64,000 nt of DNA from Rhodoferax sp. (lineage in GTDB: Bacteria; Pseudomonadota; Gammaproteobacteria; Burkholderiales; Burkholderiaceae_C): the NCBI RefSeq assembly GCF_028715765.1, contig NZ_JAQURE010000012.1:1-64000 (forward strand), written 5' to 3'. Position numbers and translations under genes: made by a program. Of the stretch, positions 56,195 to 64,000 are shown one piece after another (position 1 is the first letter of the stretch; each line of letters starts with the position of its first letter). The notes beneath the pieces were generated by a model, which searched no databases, had not been told where the DNA came from, and saw only the letters and a list, made by a program, of their open reading frames with translations.

Positions 56195-56935
56195 TCAAAC
56201 CCCCTCCGTGGCCGGTGCTTGCTGCAGCGCAGCAGGGTGCGGGTTGGGGCTGTCGCTGTGCACCACACCGTCAACAAAATGCACGATGCGCTTGGCGTAG
56301 GCGGCCATGTCAGCCTCGTGGGTGACCATCAGCACGGTGATGCCGTGATCCACATTGAGCCGCCACAGCAGCTCCATGATTTCATGGCTGCGGTGGGTGT
56401 CCAGATTGCCGGTGGGCTCGTCGGCCAGCAGCACGGTGGGCTCGGTGACGATGGCGCGGGCAATGGCCACGCGCTGCTGTTGCCCGCCTGAGAGCTCGGC
56501 CGGGGTGTGGTGCTCCCAGCCCGCCAGGCCGACCGAAGCCAGGGCTTTTTTGGCCGCGCTGTGGCGGGTGGCGGTGGGCTCGCCGCGGTAGAGCAGCGGC
56601 AGCTCCACATTTTCTTGGGCGCTGGTGCGTGCCAGCAGGTTAAAGCCCTGAAACACAAACCCCAGGTAGCGCCGGCGCAGCAGGGCGCGCTCGTCGCGGC
56701 TGAGGTTTTCCACATGCAAGCCGTTGAACACATAGGCGCCAGAGCTGGGTGTGTCTAGCAGCCCCAGGGTGTTCATGGCGGTGGACTTGCCCGAGCCACT
56801 GGGCCCCATGATGGCCACAAATTCACCCGCGTTGATGCGCAGGTTGACCCCGTTGAGGGCTTGAAATGCGGTGCTGCCTTGGCCGTAGGTTTTGGTCACG
56901 GCCTGCAGTTCGATCAAGGGCGCGGGTGTGCTCAT
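56195..56935 (-). CDS. ABC transporter ATP-binding protein (MacB/LolD type)
   Basis: [50 protein letters not shown]. Confidence 0.92.
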   Translation of the reverse strand: MSTPAPLIELQAVTKTYGQGSTAFQALNGVNLRINAGEFVAIMGPSGSGKSTAMNTLGLLDTPSSGAYVFNGLHVENLSRDERALLRRRYLGFVFQGFNLLARTSAQENVELPLLYRGEPTATRHSAAKKALASVGLAGWEHHTPAELSGGQQQRVAIARAIVTEPTVLLADEPTGNLDTHRSHEIMELLWRLNVDHGITVLMVTHEADMAAYAKRIVHFVDGVVHSDSPNPHPAALQQAPATEGV

Positions 56936-58245
56936 GGCTTTTTGGCCGCGCTGGCGGCGCCCGCGGCGGCGGTGGCAGAGCGCTGGTCGGTGATGACGGC
57001 CATGCCTTCTTGCAAATCACCGCCGGTGATTTCGGTCATACGCCCGTCTGAGATGCCCGGTGTGACGCTGACCTCCACCGGCGCGCCGTCGCGCAGCACC
57101 CACACGTGCTTGGCGGTGCCGCCGCTGGCTTTTTTGGTGGCACGGGGCATGCGCGGCATGACGCTGGACATGATGTCGCTGCCGCCCTTGGCTTTGGCGG
57201 CACCCGCGTTGGGTGGGCTAAAGCGCAGGGCGGTGTTGGGCACCAACAGCACGTCTTTGCGCTCCACGGCAATGATGCTGCTGGTGGCCGTCATGCCTGG
57301 GCGCAGGCTCAAGTCGTCGTTGTTGACGTCAAGCAGCGTGGGGTAGGTGACCACGTTGTCGGTCAGGGTGGAGCCAAAGGCCACGCGCGTGATGGCTGCC
57401 GGAAAGCGCCGCCCGGGGAACGCGCTGACGGTAAAGCTGGCTTTCTGGCCGAGCGCAACGCGCCCCACATCGGCCTCGTCCACATTCACTTGCAGGCGCA
57501 TGTGGCGCAGGTTTTCAGCCACGGTAAACAGCGTGACCGCTTGCAACGAGGCCGCCACTGCGTTGCCCGGGTCGACCGTGCGGGTCAGCACCACGCCGTC
57601 TATGGGGGAGCGAATCGAGCCTTTGGACAGGTTGGTTTCATCGGTGGCCAGACTGGCGCGGGCAGAGTCGACGTTGGCCCGGGCGCTGAGTTCGGCCGCC
57701 ATGGCGCGCTCGGCGGCGGCGCGGGCGGTGTCAAGCTCGGTTTTAGACGGCACTTTGCCGCCCGAGAGCTTGGCCACTTCTTCCAGCCGCGCCAGGTTGG
57801 CTTGGCTTTCTTTGATGGTTGAGACGGCCTGCGCCAGCTGGGCATTGGCGCTGGCCAGTGCGGCGCGTGAGCGGGTCACCTGGTCGCTGAGTTTGGAGGT
57901 GTCTAGCTCCACCATCACCTGGCCTTTTTTGACCTGGTCATTCACATCCACCAGCACCCGCCGCACCGTGCCTGAGAGCTCGCTGCCAATGTTGACCGAG
58001 CGCGTGGGCTGCAGGGTGCCATTGGCTGTGACGACCAGCGTGAGGTTGCCTTTGGCCGCCGCTTCAGTGACATACACAGGCGCGGCATTTTTGAGCTTGT
58101 TTTGCTGCCAAGCGTAGTATCCATAAGCGCTAGCAGCTATTAAAAAAAGAGTTGCCCAGAGCTTTTTCTGACGCCACCAAGGCTGCTTGGTGGGCAGTTG
58201 CAGCAGGGTTTGCAGGTCTTTGGGGGGGCTGGTGTCAGTGCTCAT
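56932..58245 (-). CDS. HlyD/MacA-type periplasmic adaptor
   Basis: GNLTLVVTANGTLQPTRSVNIGSELSGTVRRVLVDVNDQVKKGQVMVELD. Confidence 0.92.
   Translation of the reverse strand: MSTDTSPPKDLQTLLQLPTKQPWWRQKKLWATLFLIAASAYGYYAWQQNKLKNAAPVYVTEAAAKGNLTLVVTANGTLQPTRSVNIGSELSGTVRRVLVDVNDQVKKGQVMVELDTSKLSDQVTRSRAALASANAQLAQAVSTIKESQANLARLEEVAKLSGGKVPSKTELDTARAAAERAMAAELSARANVDSARASLATDETNLSKGSIRSPIDGVVLTRTVDPGNAVAASLQAVTLFTVAENLRHMRLQVNVDEADVGRVALGQKASFTVSAFPGRRFPAAITRVAFGSTLTDNVVTYPTLLDVNNDDLSLRPGMTATSSIIAVERKDVLLVPNTALRFSPPNAGAAKAKGGSDIMSSVMPRMPRATKKASGGTAKHVWVLRDGAPVEVSVTPGISDGRMTEITGGDLQEGMAVITDQRSATAAAGAASAAKKP
58111..58142 (-). repeat. Family A repeat encoding the MacA-like N-terminal TM anchor
   Basis: RC TAATAGCTGCTAGCGCTTATGGATACTACGCT = LIAASAYGYYA. 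Confidence 0.75.
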
Positions 58246-58293
58246 GGTGTGTGGCTTTGGAGAGATGCAAAAAATAGGGTGAACGCGTGGTGC

Positions 58294-59724
58294 TCATAGC
58301 CAGCCCCCGCCCATGGCTTTGACCAGGCGCACATGGTCGTTGCTGAGCTCGGCTTGCAGGCTGGCCAGGCTGTCTTGGGCGCTCAAGAGCGTGCGCTGGG
58401 TTTGCAGCACGGTTTGAAAGTCCACCAAACCACTGTTGTAACGGTTTTGCGCCAGCAGGGCGGCGTTGTGTGCGGCGCTGGCCGCTTGTTGCAAATGACC
58501 CAGACGGGTGCGGTCGTTGTGCTGCGCCACCACCGCGTCTTGCACTTCTTTGAGCGCGGTCAACAGGGTGTTTTGGTAAGCGGCGCGGGTTTGCTGCAAC
58601 ACGGCTTCTTGCACCTTGACCTGGGCGTTGGCCGCACCGCCGTCCAACAGGGGGGCTGAAATGCTGGCCAGCACCTGGCTGGCCAGAGCTGCGCCGTTGC
58701 TCAACCCGGTCAGGGTCAGCGCCGTCAAGCCAACCGAGCCACCCAGGCGAAAGCTGGGTTTGCGTGCGGCGTCGGCGGCGTTGAGCGCGGCCATGGCGGC
58801 GGTGATGCGCGCCTCAGCCGCGCGCACATCGGCACGCTGGCGCAGGCTGTCGGCCGGGATCACGTCTGCCAGCGTCCCCGCTACCTGGGGAATGGCCGCC
58901 GGGGTTTGCAGCTGGGCATCAAGCGCCTGCGGGCGCTGGCCGGTGAGGGTGGCCAGGCTGTGGCGGGCTTTGGCCAGGTTGCTTTGCAGCAGGGGGATTT
59001 GCGCCGCAGTTTGCGACACGGCGGTTTGCGCTTGCTCCACTTCGAGCGAGGTCACCAGCCCGGCCTGGGCGCGCCACTGGGTGATTTGCAGGGTTTCAGA
59101 CTGGCTGGCCAGGTTGGTTTGCGCTATGCCCAGCTGCGACTGCAAGCCGCGCAGCTGGATGTAGGCCAGCGCCACTTCGGCGGTCATGCTCAGCTGCACG
59201 TCGCGCAGGCTGGCGCGGGCGGCGACCAGGTCGGCCTCGCGGTTGGCTACATTGCTTTGCTTGGCGTCAAACACGTCAAGCTCCCAGCTGGCATCAAGCC
59301 CGCTTCGGAAGCTGATGCTGGCAGGGGTGTTGTCAGACGTGCTGCGTTGTGCAGAACCGGTGACTGTGAGCTGGGGGCGGGTGGCGGCCAGCTGAACGTC
59401 GCGCACCGCGCGCGCTTGCAACAGGGCGGCCTGGGCAGATGCAATGTTGGCGTTGGCCTGCAGGGCTTGGGTGATCAGGTCTGCCAACAGCGGGTCTTGA
59501 AAGTCTCGCCACCAAGTCATGCTGGTGTGCGTGGCGGCAGGGTCTTCAGCGGCGGTGGTGTTGGCATCAGCCAGCGGCGCTGAGGCGCACCCTGCCAGCA
59601 GGCTACCCGCCAGCAGCAGGCTCAAGGCCAGCTGGGTCGGCTGCGCGCGGTGGTGCGGCTTGGTTTGTGGTGCTGGGTGGGTGGGCATCCGTGCGCAATC
59701 AGTTGGAATGTAAAAGTGATTCAT
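58294..59724 (-). CDS. NodT-family outer-membrane efflux lipoprotein (1)
   Basis: Lipobox LLAGSLLAGCAS; TolC-like repeats. Confidence 0.88.
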   Translation of the reverse strand: MNHFYIPTDCARMPTHPAPQTKPHHRAQPTQLALSLLLAGSLLAGCASAPLADANTTAAEDPAATHTSMTWWRDFQDPLLADLITQALQANANIASAQAALLQARAVRDVQLAATRPQLTVTGSAQRSTSDNTPASISFRSGLDASWELDVFDAKQSNVANREADLVAARASLRDVQLSMTAEVALAYIQLRGLQSQLGIAQTNLASQSETLQITQWRAQAGLVTSLEVEQAQTAVSQTAAQIPLLQSNLAKARHSLATLTGQRPQALDAQLQTPAAIPQVAGTLADVIPADSLRQRADVRAAEARITAAMAALNAADAARKPSFRLGGSVGLTALTLTGLSNGAALASQVLASISAPLLDGGAANAQVKVQEAVLQQTRAAYQNTLLTALKEVQDAVVAQHNDRTRLGHLQQAASAAHNAALLAQNRYNSGLVDFQTVLQTQRTLLSAQDSLASLQAELSNDHVRLVKAMGGGWL

Positions 59725-59841
59725 GTGGCTTGACTCTGAACACCCGCTTTGGAGCAGCTTTGAGTGAAAAAAGTTCCAAGGCCATTGTGAGGCAGACGCA
59801 GATTTAACCTGCCCGTCTCTGCGGGTGCAACACCTGACGCA

Positions 59842-61362
59842 TCAGTGGGCCGGGCTGGCGCCACCACCGATCACCTTGAACAGCTGCACCTGGTTTTGCA
59901 GATACGCCAGGCGGCTTTGCACGGCGCTTTGCTGGGCGGCAAACAGGCTGCGCTGGGCGTCCAGGGCGTCGAGCTGGCTGGCGGCGCCGTGGGTCAGGCG
60001 CAGTTGGGTCAAGGCATGGCGCTGGGTTTCGGCAGCCAGCAGGGCTTGGCTGGCTTGCACTTGCTGGGCCAGGCTGGCGCGGCTGGCCAGCGCATCGGCC
60101 ACTTCGCGGAACGCGGTTTGAATGGCTTTGTCGTACTGGGCCAAGGCCACGTCGCGCGCTACTTGGGCGGCTTGCAGGTTGGACTGGTTGCGCCCGGCAT
60201 CAAAAATGGGCAGCACCAGCTGGGGAGCCAGGGTCCAGCCCCAAGAGCCCGCGGTGAACAAATTGGCCAGCGCGCTGCTGGCCGAACCCACCCCAGCGGT
60301 CAGGCTGATGCGCGGGAAAAATGCCGCCCGGGCGGCGTCAATGTTGGCGTGGCTGGCTTGGAGCAGCAGCTCGGCCTGGCGAATGTCGGGGCGGCGGGTC
60401 AGCACGGCAGAGGGCAAGCCTGGGGGCAGTTCAGCCAGCTGCAGTTGGCTCAAACGGGTTGCGCCCAAAGCCAAAGCCGTGACGCCACCCGCAGCGGGTG
60501 CGGCCATGGCCGGTGCACTGGCCGGTGAAGCTGCAGCTGCGGCCAGCGCTTGTTGGGCGGGCGCGGGCAGGGCTTGACCCAGCAGCAGCACCAGGGTGTT
60601 TTCGTCCAGGGCGCGCTGGCGGATTTGCTGGGCGTGTGTCACACGGGTGGCCTCTAGCAGGGTTTGCGCCAGCTGGCGGTCTAGCTCTGAAGCGGCACCG
60701 TGCTGGAATTTAAGCTCAATCAGCTTGAGCGACTGCGCCCGGGTGTCGAGCGTCTGGCGGGTCACACCCAGCAGCTCTTCGTCAGCCAGCAAGGCCAGCC
60801 AGCTTTGTGCCACTGTGGCCAGCAAACTGATGCGTGCGGTGTGCGCCGCTTCGGTGCTGGCCAAATACTGCGCCAAGGCCTGCGCTTTGAGGCTGTTGAC
60901 CCGGCCAAAAAAGTCCAGCTCGTAGGCCGTGACCAGCAGCCCGCCCGTATATGCGCTGTTGATGCTGCCTGCGCTGCTGGGGCTGCGCGAGCCGCTCACA
61001 CTGGCGTTGACCGTAGGCCACTGGTCGGCTTGGCGCAAGCCCAGCTGTGCTTGCGCTTGCAGCGTGCCCAGCGTGGCCAGGCGCAGGTCGCGGTTGTGCT
61101 GCAGGGCGGTTTCTAGCAACTGGCGCAAGGTGGGGTCAGTGAAATAGGTCTGCCAATCGAGTGTTCCGCCTTGCGGCGCTGGTGCAAGGCGGAGCTGGGG
61201 AGTGGCTTGCGGGCTGGCTTGCGCCGACTCAGGCCACTGCGCCGCAACCGCTTGTGCGTCTGCCTTGGCAGGGGCGTTGTCGGTGGGAAACTGGCTGCAA
61301 GAAGATGTAAAAAGCATAGCTGCTAAAGCAGTCAGCGTAAGCGCTAGAGGCCTAAAAAGCAT
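59842..61362 (-). CDS. NodT-family outer-membrane efflux lipoprotein (2)
   Basis: MLFRPLALTLTALAAMLFTSSCSQF lipobox; DWQTYFTDPTLRQLLETALQHNRDLRLA. Confidence 0.9.
   Translation of the reverse strand: MLFRPLALTLTALAAMLFTSSCSQFPTDNAPAKADAQAVAAQWPESAQASPQATPQLRLAPAPQGGTLDWQTYFTDPTLRQLLETALQHNRDLRLATLGTLQAQAQLGLRQADQWPTVNASVSGSRSPSSAGSINSAYTGGLLVTAYELDFFGRVNSLKAQALAQYLASTEAAHTARISLLATVAQSWLALLADEELLGVTRQTLDTRAQSLKLIELKFQHGAASELDRQLAQTLLEATRVTHAQQIRQRALDENTLVLLLGQALPAPAQQALAAAAASPASAPAMAAPAAGGVTALALGATRLSQLQLAELPPGLPSAVLTRRPDIRQAELLLQASHANIDAARAAFFPRISLTAGVGSASSALANLFTAGSWGWTLAPQLVLPIFDAGRNQSNLQAAQVARDVALAQYDKAIQTAFREVADALASRASLAQQVQASQALLAAETQRHALTQLRLTHGAASQLDALDAQRSLFAAQQSAVQSRLAYLQNQVQLFKVIGGGASPAH
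61316..61362 (+). repeat. Family A repeat encoding the NodT-like signal peptide
   Basis: ATAGCTGCTAAAGCAGTCAGCGTAAGCGCTAGAGGCCTAAAAAGCAT. Confidence 0.7.
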
Positions 61363-61489
61363 AAATTTTTTACCATGAAATGCAGTGTATTGTGCGGCGC
61401 GGGTCAAAGCAGCGCCAGGTTGTAAATGCGCCCCAACCCGCGCCAGGCGAACGGTTGCACGGCTCGGGCTGGCGTTGTGTTCACCAAAT

Positions 61490-64000
61490 TTAGTCATGGC
61501 CGTGCACTCCCATGTGAGCGGCTTGTTCGGCGTGGACGGCTTGTTGGCGGGCACTGTCTTTGAACAGGCTGCGCACCACCACAAAGAAGATGGGCACAAA
61601 CACCACTGCCAGCGTGGTGCCGGTCAAGATGCCACCAATCACCCCGGTGCCAATGGCGCGCTGGCTGGCCGAGCCGGCGCCGCTGGCCAGGGCCAGTGGC
61701 AGCACGCCCAGCGTGAAGGCCAGCGAGGTCATCAAAATCGGCCTGAACCGCAGGTGCGCCGCTTCCAACGCGGCAGCCACCACGCTCTTGCCTTGGGCTT
61801 GCAGGTCTTTGGCAAACTCAATGATCAAAATGGCGTTTTTGGCTGATAGGCCAATGATGGTGATCAGGCCGACCTGAAAGTACACGTCGTTGGCGTAAGC
61901 CCGTAACAGCGTGGCCACAATCACGCCCAGCACGCCCAGCGGCACCACCAGAATGACTGCCAGCGGAATGCTCCAGCTCTCGTACAGCGCGGCCAGGCAC
62001 AAAAATACCGACAAGATGGCAAAGCCGTACAGGATGAGGGCTTGTGAGCCCGCCAATTTTTCCTCGCGCGAGGTGCCGGTCCACTCAAAGCCAAAGCCCG
62101 GTGGCAGTTGGCGCGCCAGGGTTTCTATTTCGGCCAGCGCTGCGCCGGTGCTGTAGCCAGGCGCGGCACTGCCGCTGATGCGCATGGCCGGGTAGCCGTT
62201 GTAGCGCACGGTTTGCATGGCACCACTGACCCAGCGGGTGCTGGCAAAGCTTGCGAAGGGCACCATTTGGCCGGTTTTGTTGGCCACGAAGAGTTTCAGC
62301 AAGTCATCGGGCTGCATGCGTGCCGGGGCATCGGCTTGCACCACCACGCGCTGCAAGCGCCCGGCGTTGGGGAAATCATTGGCATAGCTGGAGCCCAAGG
62401 CGGTGGAGAGGGTGGCATTGATGGTGTCAAACCCCACACCCAAGGCGCTGGCTTTGTCGCGGTCAATGTCGACTTGCAGCTGGGGTGCGTCTTCCAGGCC
62501 ATCGGGGCGCACTTGCGCCAGGACTTTGCTTTGGCTGGCCATGCCCAGCAGTTGGTTGCGTGCCCCGAGCAAGGCCGCGTGTCCCAAGCCGGCCCGGTCT
62601 TGCAGGCGCAGGGCAAAGCCAGACGAAGAGCCCAGCTCTGGAATGGGCGGTGGGCTCAAGGGGAAGATGAAAGCATCGCGCACGCCCATCAGCGCACCAA
62701 AAGCACGCCCCGCCAGGGCTTGGGCTGAACTGCCGGGGCCCGGGCGTTCGGCCCAGTCTTTCAGGGTGACAAATGCCAGCGCGGCGTTTTGCCCCTGGCC
62801 CGAGAAGCTAAAGCCCAGCACGCTGACCATGCCTTGCACCTCGGGCTGTTTGAGCATGAAGCCCTCTACCTGCTGCATCACGGCCAGCGTGCGTTCGCGC
62901 GTGGCGCCGGGGGGCAGTTGCACGTTGACCAGCATGGTGCCTTGGTCTTCGCTGGGCAAAAATGAGGTGGGCAGGCGTTGGTACATCCAGGCCGCGCCGG
63001 CCAAAATGGCCAAGTAAATCACCATGTAGCGCCCCGCCTTGGGTAACAGCTTGGCGATCCCACCTTCATAGCCCTTGGCCGTTTTGGCAAAACCGCGGTT
63101 GAACCAGCCAAAAAAGCCAGACTTGGCGTGGTGGTGACCCGCTTCTACGGGCTTGAGCAAGGTGGCGCACAAGGCCGGTGTGAGTGACAAGGCCAAGAAG
63201 GCCGAGAACGCAATTGCCACGCCCATCACGGTGGCAAACTGGCGATAGATGTTGCCAATGGAGCCGCTGAAAAACGCCAGCGGCACAAACACCGAGACCA
63301 GCACCACCGTCACGCCCACAATGGCGCCCTGAATCTGCCCCATGGCTTTGCGCGTGGCCGCCAGCGGTGGCAGGCCTTCTTCGCTCATGATGCGCTCAAC
63401 GTTTTCCACCACCACAATGGCGTCGTCCACCACAATGCCGATCACCAGCACCATGGCAAACATGGTCAGCACGTTGATGGAGTAGCCCAGAGCCAGCAGT
63501 GTGGCAAAGGTGCCCAGCAAGGCCACCGGCACCACCAGCGTGGGAATGAGCGTGTAGCGCCAGTCTTGCATGAACAAAAACATCACCAAAAACACCAGCA
63601 GAACAGCTTCCAGCAGTGTCTCGGCGACCTGACGCAAAGAGGTTTCAATGAAGCGCGAGCTGTCGTAGGGAATGGCCCAGGTCATGCCTTTGGGAAAGAA
63701 TTTTTCCAGCTCGGTCATGCGCGCCCGCACCGCTTTGGCGGTGGCCAGGGCGTTGCCGCTGGGGGCCAGCTGCACGCCAATGCCGGTAGAGGGCTTGCCG
63801 TTGAGCCGCGCCGAGGTGGCATAGGACTGGGCACCGAGTTCAATGCGCGCCACGTCTTTCAAGCGCACGGCCGAGCCGTCGGTGTTGGCGCGCAGCACCA
63901 CTTGGCCAAATTCGGCTACGCTGCCCAATTGCCCGTTGACCACCACGGTGGCTGCAATGCCTTGGCCAGCTACATTGGGCAAGCTGCCAATTTCACCCGC
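61490..64000 (-). CDS. RND multidrug efflux permease (HAE1/AcrB family); 5' end outside window
   Basis: GIVVDDAIVVVENVERIMSEEGLPPLAATRKAM; LSAKNAILIIEFAKDLQAQGKS. Confidence 0.93.
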   Translation of the reverse strand, partial: AGEIGSLPNVAGQGIAATVVVNGQLGSVAEFGQVVLRANTDGSAVRLKDVARIELGAQSYATSARLNGKPSTGIGVQLAPSGNALATAKAVRARMTELEKFFPKGMTWAIPYDSSRFIETSLRQVAETLLEAVLLVFLVMFLFMQDWRYTLIPTLVVPVALLGTFATLLALGYSINVLTMFAMVLVIGIVVDDAIVVVENVERIMSEEGLPPLAATRKAMGQIQGAIVGVTVVLVSVFVPLAFFSGSIGNIYRQFATVMGVAIAFSAFLALSLTPALCATLLKPVEAGHHHAKSGFFGWFNRGFAKTAKGYEGGIAKLLPKAGRYMVIYLAILAGAAWMYQRLPTSFLPSEDQGTMLVNVQLPPGATRERTLAVMQQVEGFMLKQPEVQGMVSVLGFSFSGQGQNAALAFVTLKDWAERPGPGSSAQALAGRAFGALMGVRDAFIFPLSPPPIPELGSSSGFALRLQDRAGLGHAALLGARNQLLGMASQSKVLAQVRPDGLEDAPQLQVDIDRDKASALGVGFDTINATLSTALGSSYANDFPNAGRLQRVVVQADAPARMQPDDLLKLFVANKTGQMVPFASFASTRWVSGAMQTVRYNGYPAMRISGSAAPGYSTGAALAEIETLARQLPPGFGFEWTGTSREEKLAGSQALILYGFAILSVFLCLAALYESWSIPLAVILVVPLGVLGVIVATLLRAYANDVYFQVGLITIIGLSAKNAILIIEFAKDLQAQGKSVVAAALEAAHLRFRPILMTSLAFTLGVLPLALASGAGSASQRAIGTGVIGGILTGTTLAVVFVPIFFVVVRSLFKDSARQQAVHAEQAAHMGVHGHD

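Noticed and set aside
1-64000. CRISPR arrays, rRNA or tRNA genes
   Set aside because: No regularly spaced direct repeats and no recognisable tRNA/rRNA sequence noticed by eye; a tRNAscan/CRISPR-finder run would be needed to exclude them formally.

Overview
High-GC window that looks like a Comamonadaceae/Burkholderiales chromosome (taxonomy inferred from protein and repeat flavour only). About 50 kb is a nitrogen super-cluster: purine/amide catabolism genes and an NCS2 permease; a NitT/TauT-type ABC transporter; urease (ureABC, ureEFG, ureD, split into three blocks); the urea ABC transporter urtABCDE; amtB; nitrate assimilation (nasA, nirD, nirB, nrt ABC transporter, nasT); a CHASE/PAS/GAF/GGDEF/EAL protein; and respiratory nitrate reductase narGHJI with a PpiC-type chaperone and a Crp/Fnr regulator. 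It is followed by aroD, toxin-antitoxin islets, a MacAB-like exporter with two NodT-type outer-membrane lipoproteins, and a truncated RND pump gene. The most notable signal the gene list does not explain is a roughly 40-bp palindromic dispersed repeat (consensus about ATAGCTRCTAGCGCTTATNNCATAAGCGCTAGAGGCC). I count about 15 copies; several lie inside genes and supply the signal peptide, membrane anchor, start region or stop codon of the host protein. Two other repeat families are translated in frame inside ureC and nasA. I also see an ANTAR-type two-hexaloop leader plus terminator behind a sigma54 promoter ahead of nrtA, a single-ORF BrnT-BrnA toxin-antitoxin fusion flanked by a partial macB duplication, and a degraded accessory islet (amber-interrupted integrase plus gene fragments) splitting the urease operon.
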